Origin: Pseudomonadota bacterium
GTDB taxonomy: Bacteria > Pseudomonadota > Alphaproteobacteria > Caulobacterales > Caulobacteraceae
Direction of reading: 5' to 3'
NCBI GenBank assembly: GCA_023432855.1
Contig: JAEZEZ010000082.1
Span: 1 to 33,692 of the forward strand
DNA length: 33,692 nucleotides
The notes below the pieces were generated by a model, which was not told where the DNA came from, did not search any database, and saw only the letters and a list, made by a program, of their open reading frames with translations. Shown piece after piece: positions 6,827 to 16,825 of this stretch. The position numbers and the translations under genes were made by a program. The stretch's first letter is position 1. The number at the start of each line of letters is the position of its first letter.

Positions 6827-8754
6827 TCCTTCTTGCCCGCCGGAGCCGGGGCCGTGGCCGCGCCCGGGACCGGCGCGTCTTCCGCCGCGCCCACCGCGGT
6901 GTTGACCCGCTCGGAGTAGATCTTCGGCTTGACGATGTCGCGCGCGGCGTTGCGCGCCAGCTCGGCCATCTCCTGGAAGATCTGCTGGGTCGCCGCGGGC
7001 CGGCGGTCCTCGGCGGCGCGCGCCGCGAGCGCCGGCGGCGGCGTGCGCAGGGCGTCGACCTTGCCGACGGCGAAGCCGAAAGGCTCGATGCGGGCGGTGA
7101 ACACTTCCGTGGGCTTGCGCAGGAAGATCTCGGTGAGCGCGGCCGGGCCGAGACCTTCCGCCTCGCCGCGCTCGAGCCCGGTGGCGGTCTGCGCCTGGCT
7201 TCCGGCGGAGGCCGCGACGGCCGCGACCGTCTCGCCCTTGCGGATGCGTTCGGCCAGCGCCTGGGCCCGCTCTTCCATCCGCTTGGCCAGGTCCTGCAGG
7301 GCCCAGCGCTGGGACAGCTCGGCGCGATGCTCGGCCACGTTGGGCAGGCCCGAGGGCAGCACCTGCTCGACCTTCACCGCGAAGTACTCGCCGTTGCCGC
7401 CTTCTTCGGCGGAGTCGCTCTCGCCCTTGTCGGGCAGGGCGAAGCCGGCTTCGAACACCGCAGGCGGCGCCCGCAGCCGCTGGCCGTTGGGCGCCTGGCC
7501 GGTCTCGGTGACCGGGGGCAGGGTGACGATCTGGGCGCCGGCGGCACGCGCCGCCTCGACCATGGCGACGCCGGACTGGCGGGCTTCCTCGAACTTCTGC
7601 ACCGCCTCGTAGACCTTCTCGCCGGCGGCTTCGGCCTTGAGCGCCTGCTCGATCTCCGGCCGCGCTTCCTCGAAGCTCACGGCGCGCCCCGGGGACACCG
7701 AGAGCACCTTGACCACGGACATGCCGAGTTCGCCGCGGATCGGCTGCGAGACCTGGCCGGCCTGCAGGGCGAACGCGGCCTGGGCGACCGCGCGGTCGGG
7801 AACGGCCGACTGCGGGCGGTCGTCATAGGTGACGGCCTGGACGCCGGCGCTCCGGGCGACGGCCTGCGGGTCCTGGCCGCCATTGAGGCCGGCGATCACC
7901 CGCTGGGCGGTCTGCGGATCCTTCACCGGGATCTGGACGAAGGTGCGCCGCTCGGCCTGGGACATGGAGTCCTTGCGGAACTCATAGACCCTACGAATGT
8001 CGGCTTCCGGCACCGTGATCTGGTTCACGAACGACGCGGGCGTGAACAGCGCCACGGTGAACTGGCGGAACTCCGGCCGCCGCAGCTGTTCGGCGTTCTC
8101 GCGGACGAAGGTCGTCAGCTGTTCGTCGGTCGGCTGGCGCGGCCCGCCCACGCTCGCGGGCGTCACGGTCAGGTAGGTGACGTCGCGGGTTTCCTGGCTG
8201 TAGGCGGTCTGCAGCGCGCCGTAGATGCGCGGCACCCGCAGCCCCATCACCATGCCGGCGCCGAACTGGTTGGTGGCGAGTTCGTCGCGCAGGGTCTGCT
8301 CGAACTTCTTCTCGGTCAGGCCCTGTTCGGCGAGGAAGCGCGTGTAGGCGTCCTTGTCGAACGCGCCGGTCACCTGGTTGAAGAACACGGGGGCCTGCCG
8401 GATCTGCTCGATGATCAGGGCGTCCGCCGGCCGCAGGCGGATGCGGCCCAGCCACTCGGCGAAGGACTCCTGGATCGACAGATCCTGGGCCAGGCGGTGC
8501 TGGAAGCCGGCCTCCACCATCTCCTCGTGAGGGATGGGCTGGCCGCGCTGCTGCTCCAGGTTCTTGCGGTAGTTGTCGAAGATGCGCCGGAACTCGATCG
8601 GCGTGACCTCGCGCGACCCGGCCTTGATGGCGGCGTTGGTCAGGCTGACGTTCAGCATCCCCTGGGTGCCGAACACGGCCAGGCCGATGATCAGAAGGCC
8701 CAGCAGCAGCTTGGCCACCCAGGTTTTCGCAAAGGCGCGGGCGGTAGCGATCAT
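6823..8754 (-). CDS. ppiD: PpiD-like periplasmic peptidyl-prolyl isomerase / chaperone
   Basis: This 643-residue protein is anchored by one N-terminal membrane helix (about residues 12-32, WVAKLLLGLLIIGLAVFG). The large periplasmic part has a SurA/PpiD-like N-terminal chaperone region, a parvulin-like domain around residues 255-355 and further helical segments. PpiD proteins sit next to the Sec translocon and help folding of exported proteins. The chosen start (ATG 8754) puts the membrane helix at the usual position; the frame is open 15 codons further upstream. It is the first gene of a unit with trpE (ATGA overlap) and is divergent from tpiA. The pairing with trpE has no obvious functional reason and is likely only shared transcription. 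Confidence 0.88.
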   Translation of the reverse strand: MIATARAFAKTWVAKLLLGLLIIGLAVFGTQGMLNVSLTNAAIKAGSREVTPIEFRRIFDNYRKNLEQQRGQPIPHEEMVEAGFQHRLAQDLSIQESFAEWLGRIRLRPADALIIEQIRQAPVFFNQVTGAFDKDAYTRFLAEQGLTEKKFEQTLRDELATNQFGAGMVMGLRVPRIYGALQTAYSQETRDVTYLTVTPASVGGPRQPTDEQLTTFVRENAEQLRRPEFRQFTVALFTPASFVNQITVPEADIRRVYEFRKDSMSQAERRTFVQIPVKDPQTAQRVIAGLNGGQDPQAVARSAGVQAVTYDDRPQSAVPDRAVAQAAFALQAGQVSQPIRGELGMSVVKVLSVSPGRAVSFEEARPEIEQALKAEAAGEKVYEAVQKFEEARQSGVAMVEAARAAGAQIVTLPPVTETGQAPNGQRLRAPPAVFEAGFALPDKGESDSAEEGGNGEYFAVKVEQVLPSGLPNVAEHRAELSQRWALQDLAKRMEERAQALAERIRKGETVAAVAASAGSQAQTATGLERGEAEGLGPAALTEIFLRKPTEVFTARIEPFGFAVGKVDALRTPPPALAARAAEDRRPAATQQIFQEMAELARNAARDIVKPKIYSERVNTAVGAAEDAPVPGAATAPAPAGKKE

Positions 8755-8816
8755 GGAACTTCGAAGACCTTCCTGGGCGGCGAGCGGGACGCGGCGCAAC
8801 CGCCGACTGTGCTGCG

Positions 8817-8846
8817 GGTATAGTGGAGCCCCGCCCTGCGGGGCAA
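8817..8846 (-). promoter_or_regulatory. Candidate sigma-70 promoter for ppiD-trpE
   Basis: On the minus strand TTGCCC (8841-8846) is followed after 18 bases by TATACC (8817-8822). Each matches the consensus at four of six positions. Transcription would begin about 55 bases before the ppiD start. It lies in the 141-base gap between the divergent ppiD and tpiA genes. This was found by eye, and no comparable pair stands out for tpiA. Confidence 0.35.
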
Positions 8847-8895
8847 GCGATGCGCGGCTTGGCGAAGGGCGAACGCTCCCCTAAACACCCCGCCC

Positions 8896-9645
8896 ATGAC
8901 AACGCCACGCCCCCTGATCGCCGGAAACTGGAAAATGAACGGCCTCGCGGCCGCGCTCGAGGAAGCCCGGAAGCTCGCCCAGGCCCTGGGCGGCGAACCG
9001 GCGCGGGCGAGGGTCGCCCTGTGCCCCCCGTCCACGCTCGTCGCCCGCATGGCGGAAGTCCTGGACGGTTCGTCCGTGGAACTGGGCGGACAAGACTGCC
9101 GGCCCGAGACGAACGGCGCCTTCACCGGCGACATCTCGGCCGAGATGCTGGCCGACGCCGGCGCGCGCCTGGTGATCCTGGGGCACTCCGAACGCCGGGC
9201 CGGCTACGGCGAGACCGACGCGCTGGTCGCCGAGAAGGCGACGGCGGCGCTGCGCGCCGGGCTGGAGCCGATCGTCTGCGTCGGCGAAACCCTTGCCGAG
9301 CGCGAGGCGGGCAGGGCGGTGGAGGTCGTGCAGGCCCAGGCAGCCGGCTCGCTTCCCGAGGCGCTGCGCGACCACGCCTTCAGCGTCGCCTACGAGCCCG
9401 TCTGGGCCATCGGTTCGGGCCTGACCCCCTCGCTCGACGAGATCGCCGAGGTGCATGCGGCGATCCGTCAGTCCCTGAACCGGGCCTTCGGCGAAGCCGG
9501 GGACCGGGCACCGATCCTCTACGGAGGGTCGGTGAAGCCCTCGAACGCCGCGGAGATCCTGAAGACGCCTGAGGTTGGCGGCGCGCTCGTGGGCGGAGCC
9601 TCGCTCAAGGCCGACGACTTCCTGGGGATCATCCGCGCGCTCTAG
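8896..9645 (+). CDS. tpiA: Triosephosphate isomerase
   Basis: TpiA (249 residues) interconverts dihydroxyacetone phosphate and glyceraldehyde-3-phosphate in glycolysis and gluconeogenesis. It is a cytoplasmic beta/alpha barrel, normally a dimer. All catalytic elements are present: Asn11 and Lys13 in GNWKMN, His97 in GHSERR, and the base Glu167 in YEPVWAIGSG, followed by the flexible loop 6. The phosphate-binding GGSVKPSN occurs near residue 210. The ATG at 8896 gives the standard N-terminus. It is the first gene of a rightward run with secG and pyrG, an order I know from other alphaproteobacteria. Confidence 0.97.
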   Translation: MTTPRPLIAGNWKMNGLAAALEEARKLAQALGGEPARARVALCPPSTLVARMAEVLDGSSVELGGQDCRPETNGAFTGDISAEMLADAGARLVILGHSERRAGYGETDALVAEKATAALRAGLEPIVCVGETLAEREAGRAVEVVQAQAAGSLPEALRDHAFSVAYEPVWAIGSGLTPSLDEIAEVHAAIRQSLNRAFGEAGDRAPILYGGSVKPSNAAEILKTPEVGGALVGGASLKADDFLGIIRAL

Positions 9646-9722
9646 CGCTGGCGCTCCGGGGGCTGTGGTGATAGACGCACGCGCTTGATCCGCGCCCAAG
9701 CGGCGCCCACCTGCGTTCCGTC

Positions 9723-10151
9723 ATGCTCCTGAACATCCTCCTGACCATCCAGATCATCATCTGCATCGCGCTCACGGGCGTGATCCTGCTGCAGCGCTCC
9801 GAAGGCGGCGCGCTCGGCATGGGCGGCGGCGGAGGCGGGCTGATGACGGCGCGGGGCGCGGGCAACCTGCTGACCCGCACGACCGCCATCCTGGCCACCA
9901 TGTTCTTCATCGTGTCGGCCGGCCTGACGATCGCCGGCAACGTCGCCCGCGGCGGCAGCTCGGTCGTCGACCAGGGCATCGAGCGCCTCGACCCGAACGC
10001 CCTGCGGCCGCAGACCCAGCCGACGGCCCCCGCGCCCGACGCCCAGGTCCCGGGCTCTCCGGCCGCCCAGCCTTCGCTGAGCGACCTCGTGGCGCCCGAG
10101 CCGGAAGCCGCTACTCCGCCGTCCGCACCCGCGCCGGCCCCGCAACAGTAA
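9723..10151 (+). CDS. secG: Preprotein translocase subunit SecG
   Basis: SecG is the small accessory subunit of the SecYEG channel and assists SecA-driven export. The 142-residue product has the family layout: a first membrane helix (about 1-22, LLNILLTIQIIICIALTGVI), the LLQRSEGGALG motif, a Gly-rich loop, and a second helix (about 52-72). The C-terminus is longer than in E. coli SecG and is a disordered Ala/Pro-rich tail, as often in alphaproteobacteria. It follows tpiA by 77 bases and precedes pyrG by 89 bases. The start is the ATG at 9723. Confidence 0.95.
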   Translation: MLLNILLTIQIIICIALTGVILLQRSEGGALGMGGGGGGLMTARGAGNLLTRTTAILATMFFIVSAGLTIAGNVARGGSSVVDQGIERLDPNALRPQTQPTAPAPDAQVPGSPAAQPSLSDLVAPEPEAATPPSAPAPAPQQ

Positions 10152-10240
10152 TGGGAACGCGGTCGAAAACCGGCCGCGTCTCCCGAATTCATCAACGACC
10201 CTACGGCGCCCGCCGCGAATCGGGCGTAAGTTGAACGCCC

Positions 10241-11871
<1,631 letters not shown>

Positions 11872-11875
<4 letters not shown>

Positions 11876-12375
11876 CCGTCGAGATCGTCACGGAGCGGCT
11901 GCGCCTTCGCCGCGCTCGCCCCGACGATCTCCTGGCCATGCATGCGGTGCTCTCGCACCCCGAGGCGACCCGCTACTGGTCGACGCCGCCGCATCCTGAC
12001 CTCGACACCACGCGCGCCTGGCTGGGCGGCATGGTCGCGGCGCCGCCGGAGCTCAGCGAGGACTTCGTCGTCGAACTCGACGGCCGGGTGATCGGCAAGG
12101 CCGGCTTCTACCGCCTGCCCGAGATCGGCTTCATCCTGCACCCGGACGCCTGGGGGCGCGGCTACGCGCGCGAAGCCGCGGCGGCGGTGATCGACCACGT
12201 CTGGGCCACGCGGCCGGAGATCGCCGAACTGGTCGCCGACGCCGATCCGCGCAACGAGCGCTCGCTGCGCCTGCTCGAGGGCCTGGGTTTCGAGCGCACG
12301 GGTTTCGCCGAGCGCACCTTTTGCATCAACGGCGAGTGGGTCGACAGCGTCTTCCTGGCGCTGAAGCGGCCCTAG
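11872..12375 (+). CDS. GNAT-family N-acetyltransferase (RimJ/RimL-like)
   Basis: This 167-residue protein of the GNAT fold begins TVEIVTERLRLRRARPDDL, typical of the RimJ/RimL type. The acetyl-CoA binding segment is HPDAWGRGYAREAAAAV, with the RGYARE pyrophosphate loop, and the late NERSLRLLEGLGFERTG motif is present. Substrate is unknown: members acetylate ribosomal protein N-termini, antibiotics or small amines. The start is a GTG at 11872 that overlaps the pyrG stop, so it is probably translated by reinitiation. Its TAG stop shares the palindrome CTAG (12372-12375) with the stop of the convergent topA gene, leaving no room for a terminator between them. Confidence 0.9.
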
Positions 12376-14999
12376 TCGGCGGCGGCCTTCTTCGCCGGGG
12401 CCTTCTTATTCGCGGCGGGCTTCTTGGCGGCGGTCTTCTTCGCCCCCGGCTTCTTCGCCGCGGCCTTCTGCACCGTCTTGCGCCCGCGGCCCTTCGAGGG
12501 CCCCCTGGCGGCCTTCTCGGCGATCAGGGCGATCGCCTCCTCCAGGGTCAGTTCGGCCGGGTCCTTGCCGCGGGGCAGGGTGGCGTTGACCGAGCCGCAC
12601 TTCACATAGGGTCCGAAGCGGCCGGCCAGCACCTTGATCGGCTCGCCGGATTCGGGATGCGCGCCCAGGTCCTTCAGCGCCGTCGCCTCGCCGCGGCGGC
12701 CCTTCCCGCCGGCGCGCTTCTCCGCCAGCAGAGTGACGGCGCGATTCAGTCCGATGTCGAAAACCTCTTCGATATCCGACACATTGGCATATGTCCCGTT
12801 ATGGAGGATGAAGGGGCCGTAGCGACCCAGGCCGGCCGTGATCATCTTGCCGTCCTCGGGGTGGGGGCCGACCTCGCGCGGCAGGCTGAGCAGGCGCAGG
12901 GCCCGCTCCAGGTCCATGCCCTGCGGCGACCAGCCCTTGGGCAGGGACGAGCGTTTGGGCTTCTCCTCGCCGCCGGTTGCGCCCAGCTCTACGTAGGGCC
13001 CGAAGCGGCCGATCTTCAGGTGCACCGGCAGGCCGCTGTCCGGATCGACGCCCAGCTGACGGTCGCCGCTCTCCGCATCGGCCGCGTCGGGCGCCGAGAC
13101 CGGGCGGGTGAACCGGCACTCGGGATAGTTCGAACAGCCGATGAAGGCGCCGTTCTTGGAGAGTCGGATCGAGAGTTGGCCCGTGCCGCAGGTCGGGCAG
13201 GCGCGCGGGTTCGAGCCGTCTTCCTTCTCGGGGAATATGTGCGGCCCCAGCGCCTCGTTCAGCGTGTCCAGCACCTGGCCGATGCGCAACTCGGCGGTGC
13301 CCTCGATGGCGGCGCGGAACTCGGTCCAGAAGTCACGCAGCAGAACCTTCCAGTCGAGGTCGCCCGCCGACACCTGGTCCAGCCGCTGTTCCAGCGCCGC
13401 GGTGAAGTCGTACTCGACGTAGCGCGCGAAGAACTTCTCGAGGAAGGCCGTGACCAGCCGGCCCTTGTCCTCGGGGTAGAAGCGGTTCTTGTCCATGCGC
13501 ACGTATTCGCGGTCGCGCAGGGTCGACAGGATCGAGGCGTAGGTGGACGGCCGGCCGATGCCGAGCTCCTCCAGCTTCTTGACCAGCGAGGCTTCGGAGT
13601 AGCGAGGGGGCGGCTCGGTGAAGTGCTGGTCCGCGCGTGCGGCCTCGACCTTCGCGGCCGCGCCGTCCTGCACGGCGGGCAGGCGGCCGCCTTCCTCGTC
13701 CTCGGGCTGCTCGTCGCGGCCTTCCTCGTAGACCGCCAGATAGCCGTCGAAGGTGACCACCTCGCCGGTGGCCCGCAGCCCTGTCCGGCCGTCGGACGAC
13801 TCGATCTCGATGACCGTCTTCTCGACCCGGGCCTGCTCCATCTGCGAAGCCATCATGCGCTTCCAGATCAGCTCGTAGAGCCGCGCTTGGTCGGGTTCGA
13901 GGCGCAGGTCGCCGGGTCGGCGCGCCATGCTGGTCGGACGGATGGCCTCGTGCGCCTCCTGGGCGTTCTTGGCCTTGGTCTTGTAGATCCGCGCCTTCTC
14001 CGGGACGTAGGCGGCGCCGAACTCGCGGCCGATCTGGGCGCGAGTCTCCTCCAGGGCCTCGGGCGCCACGTCGACGCCGTCGGTCCGCATGTAGGTGATC
14101 AGGCCGGTCGTCTCGCCGCCGATGTCCAGGCCCTCGTAGAGGCGCTGGGCCGTCTGCATCGTGCGGGTGGCCGAGAAGCCGAGCTTGCGCGCGGCTTCCT
14201 GCTGCAGGGTCGAGGTCATAAACGGCGGCGGCGGCGAGCGGCGGCCGGGCTTCTTCTCGACCGCGGCGATCTTCAGGTCGGCCGCCTCGACGGCGGCGCG
14301 GGCGGCCTGGGCCGACGCTTCGTTTGCGAGGTCGAACTTGGTCAGCTTCTTGCCGTCGTGCTTGACCAGGCGCGCCGCGAACGGCGGCGAGCCGGCGGTC
14401 ACGTCCGCCTCGACGGTCCAGTATTCCTGGCTTCTGAACGCCTCGATCTCGACCTCGCGGTCGACGATCAGGCGCAGGGCGACCGACTGCACGCGCCCGG
14501 CCGAGCGCGACCCCGGCAGCTTGCGCCACAGCACCGGCGACAGGTTGAAGCCGACGAGATAGTCCAGCGCGCGGCGGGCGAGGTAGGCCTCGACCAGCTC
14601 CATGTCGATGTCGCGCGGATTGTCCATCGCCTCCTGCACGGCGGTGCGGGTGATGGCGTTGAAGGTCACGCGCTGGACCTTGGCGTCCTTCAGCGCGCGC
14701 TTGCGCTGCAGCGCCTCCAGCAGGTGCCAGCTGATCGCCTCGCCCTCGCGGTCGGGGTCGGTGGCCAGGATCAGCGTGTCGGCCTTCTTCACCGCGTCGG
14801 CGATCTCGCTCAGCCGTTTGCTGGCCTTGGCGTCGACCTCCCAGTCCATGGCGAAGTCTTCGTCCGGGCGCACCGACCCGTCTTTGGGCGGCAGGTCGCG
14901 GACGTGGCCGTAGGACGCCAGGACCGTGTAGTCCTTGCCCAGGTACTTGTTGATGGTCTTGGCCTTGGCGGGGCTCTCGACGACGACGACGGCGTGCAT
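12372..14999 (-). CDS. topA: DNA topoisomerase I
   Basis: TopA (875 residues) relaxes negative supercoils by cutting one strand. The Toprim domain starts VVVESPAKAKTINKYLG. The catalytic Tyr303 lies in GLITYMRTDG. One complete four-Cys zinc ribbon is visible (CPTCGTGQLSIRL and IGCSNYPECRF), followed by repeated C-terminal domains with GRFGPYV and GRYGPFI units that replace the extra zinc fingers of E. coli. The last 50 residues are a Lys/Ala/Pro-rich tail (KKPGAKKTAAKKPAANKKAP), likely to hold DNA. The ATG at 14999 gives the standard start. It lies 120 bases downstream of dprA on the same strand, the usual alphaproteobacterial plsY-dprA-topA order. Confidence 0.97.
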   Translation of the reverse strand: MHAVVVVESPAKAKTINKYLGKDYTVLASYGHVRDLPPKDGSVRPDEDFAMDWEVDAKASKRLSEIADAVKKADTLILATDPDREGEAISWHLLEALQRKRALKDAKVQRVTFNAITRTAVQEAMDNPRDIDMELVEAYLARRALDYLVGFNLSPVLWRKLPGSRSAGRVQSVALRLIVDREVEIEAFRSQEYWTVEADVTAGSPPFAARLVKHDGKKLTKFDLANEASAQAARAAVEAADLKIAAVEKKPGRRSPPPPFMTSTLQQEAARKLGFSATRTMQTAQRLYEGLDIGGETTGLITYMRTDGVDVAPEALEETRAQIGREFGAAYVPEKARIYKTKAKNAQEAHEAIRPTSMARRPGDLRLEPDQARLYELIWKRMMASQMEQARVEKTVIEIESSDGRTGLRATGEVVTFDGYLAVYEEGRDEQPEDEEGGRLPAVQDGAAAKVEAARADQHFTEPPPRYSEASLVKKLEELGIGRPSTYASILSTLRDREYVRMDKNRFYPEDKGRLVTAFLEKFFARYVEYDFTAALEQRLDQVSAGDLDWKVLLRDFWTEFRAAIEGTAELRIGQVLDTLNEALGPHIFPEKEDGSNPRACPTCGTGQLSIRLSKNGAFIGCSNYPECRFTRPVSAPDAADAESGDRQLGVDPDSGLPVHLKIGRFGPYVELGATGGEEKPKRSSLPKGWSPQGMDLERALRLLSLPREVGPHPEDGKMITAGLGRYGPFILHNGTYANVSDIEEVFDIGLNRAVTLLAEKRAGGKGRRGEATALKDLGAHPESGEPIKVLAGRFGPYVKCGSVNATLPRGKDPAELTLEEAIALIAEKAARGPSKGRGRKTVQKAAAKKPGAKKTAAKKPAANKKAPAKKAAAD

Positions 15000-15119
15000 G
15001 CGGCGGGAAGGCTCTCTGGCCGCAGGGGCGGCCCGGGTTGCGGGGCCGGGAAAGTGGGGGTGCTCGCGGAGGCTGTCAACGTGGGGCGCGGCGGGCGGCG
15101 CCTCAACCCGAGGGAGGGA

Positions 15120-16211
15120 TCAGGAAGACACCATCCCGCCGGGCAGCAGTTCCGCCCGTCCGGCCAGCGCCAGTTCGGCGAGCGCGGCCATGACGTGGGC
15201 GGTCGGCGCGCCGGTCGCGCGGACCAGCTCGTCGCGCTGCACGGCCGTGGGCGAGAGCAGGGCGGCGATCCGCTCCCGCAGGTCGTCGAGATCGGCGTCG
15301 GGCGCCGGCGCCTCGCCCTCGTCGAGACCCCCGCCCAGGTCGGCGATGGTGCGCATGGTGCTCAGCACGCGAAGCACGTCCTCGGCGCCCTCGCACAGGT
15401 TGGCGCCTTGGCGCAGCAGGTCGTTCGTTCCCTTCGCCCGGGGGTCGAGCGGCGAGCCCGGGACCGAGAACACCTCACGGCCCTGTTCCGCCGCGAGCCG
15501 GGCGGTGATCAGGGAGCCCGAGCGGATCTCCGCCTCGACCACCACCACGCCCAGCGACAGGCCGGAGATGATGCGGTTGCGGCGCGGAAAGTCCCTGGCC
15601 TGGGCGCGATGGCCGACGGGGCTCTCGGAGACGATGCAGCCGTCTTCGGCCAGCCGTTCGTAGAGGGCGCGGTTCTCCTGCGGATAGACGTCGTCCACCC
15701 CGCCGCCCAGCACCGCCGCCGTGCCATGGGGCAGGGGGCCTTCGTGGGCGGCGGCGTCGACGCCCCGCGCCATGCCGGAGACGACCGCATAGCCCGCCTG
15801 CCCGAGTTCGCTGGCCAGGCCGCGGGCGAAGCGCTGGGCCGAGGCCGAGGCGATGCGCGCGCCGACCACGGCGACCGACCTGCGCGACAGCAGGCCGGCA
15901 TCGCCCAGCGTCCACAGCACCGGCGGCGGCGGGTCCACGGCGGCGAGCTGGGGCGGAAAGGCGGCGTCGCCGATGACGAGCAGCGCCGCGCCCACCGCCT
16001 CGCCGGCGGCCAGCTCGCGCTCGGCGTCTTCGACCGGCGCGGGCTTCAGCACGGACCCGGCCCGGCGCGAAAGCTCGGGCAGGGCCTCGAGGACCGCGCC
16101 GGCGGTGCGATAGCGCTTGAGCAGTTCGCGAAAGGCGACCGGCCCCACCCGGTCAGTGCGGGCCAGCCGCAGGCGGTCGAACCGTTCCTGGTCGGACAGG
16201 CCGCCGGTCAC
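15120..16211 (-). CDS. dprA: DNA processing protein DprA
   Basis: DprA (363 residues) binds incoming single-stranded DNA and loads RecA during natural transformation; it is also widespread in species not known to be competent. An N-terminal helical SAM-like part is followed by the Rossmann-fold core with VAVVGARIASASAQRFA, GMARGVDAAAHEG, GGGVDDVYPQENR and SGSLITARLAAEQGREVFSVPG. A small winged-helix domain closes the protein. The start is a GTG at 16211 whose GTGA overlaps the plsY stop. The frame remains open well upstream through plsY, but that is antisense-free shadow coding, and the family N-terminus fits this GTG. Confidence 0.93.
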   Translation of the reverse strand: MTGGLSDQERFDRLRLARTDRVGPVAFRELLKRYRTAGAVLEALPELSRRAGSVLKPAPVEDAERELAAGEAVGAALLVIGDAAFPPQLAAVDPPPPVLWTLGDAGLLSRRSVAVVGARIASASAQRFARGLASELGQAGYAVVSGMARGVDAAAHEGPLPHGTAAVLGGGVDDVYPQENRALYERLAEDGCIVSESPVGHRAQARDFPRRNRIISGLSLGVVVVEAEIRSGSLITARLAAEQGREVFSVPGSPLDPRAKGTNDLLRQGANLCEGAEDVLRVLSTMRTIADLGGGLDEGEAPAPDADLDDLRERIAALLSPTAVQRDELVRATGAPTAHVMAALAELALAGRAELLPGGMVSS

Positions 16212-16813
16212 GCCTTCTTCGCGCCGATGCGCGGCTCCTCGCCCTTGAGCAGCCGGCGGATGTTCTCGTGGTGGCGGATGAAGATCAGCACGGCCATGAA
16301 CAGCGCCAGATAGATCATGGTCAGCGGGCCGTCCGTCATCAGCACGAACAGCGGCGCAGCCGCCGACGCCACCAGCGCGGCCAGCGAGGATATGCGGAAC
16401 AGGCCCCCGATCAGCAGCCACGCCCCCGCCGCGAGCAGGCCGGCCGGCCAGGCGGCGGCCAGCATCACGCCGTAGAAGGTGGCGACCCCCTTGCCGCCCC
16501 GGAAACCGAGCCAGACGGGGAAGATGTGGCCCGCGAACGCCGCCGCCCCGGCCGCGGCGGTGACGCCGTCGTCCTTGAAGATCAGGCGCGCGAGCAGGAC
16601 GGCCGCGGCGCCCTTGATCATGTCGCCCAGGAGGGTGGCGATCGCCAGGTCCTTGCGCCCCGTGCGCAGGACGTTGGTCGCGCCGATATTGCCGGAGCCG
16701 ACCTGGCGGATGTCGCCCACGCCCGCATACCGCGTGACGAGCACGCCGAACGGAATCGAGCCGATCAGGTATCCGCCGAGGACCGCCACGATCCACGGGA
16801 TGTAGGCCTGCAC
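16208..16813 (-). CDS. plsY: Glycerol-3-phosphate acyltransferase PlsY
   Basis: PlsY (201 residues) is an inner-membrane enzyme that transfers acyl groups from acyl-phosphate to glycerol-3-phosphate, the first step of phospholipid synthesis. Its three cytoplasmic active-site motifs are visible: GSGNIGATN (39-47), GGKGVAT (106-112) and HHENIRRLLKGEE (181-193). Several hydrophobic helices lie between them. Length is normal. It stands between pyrC' (12 bases upstream) and dprA (GTGA overlap downstream) in a leftward unit. Confidence 0.96.
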   Translation of the reverse strand: MQAYIPWIVAVLGGYLIGSIPFGVLVTRYAGVGDIRQVGSGNIGATNVLRTGRKDLAIATLLGDMIKGAAAVLLARLIFKDDGVTAAAGAAAFAGHIFPVWLGFRGGKGVATFYGVMLAAAWPAGLLAAGAWLLIGGLFRISSLAALVASAAAPLFVLMTDGPLTMIYLALFMAVLIFIRHHENIRRLLKGEEPRIGAKKA

Positions 16814-16825
16814 CGCTATTCCCCC

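Noticed and set aside
7327..8823. Rightward 498-codon frame antisense to ppiD
   Set aside because: Shadow of ppiD; repetitive His/Leu/Gly composition and no ribosome binding site.
12321..16313. Rightward open frame of 1330 codons antisense to topA and dprA
   Set aside because: It is a shadow of two certain genes in very GC-rich DNA, where stop codons are rare. The product is His/Arg/Gly-rich without recognisable domains, and there is no start signal.
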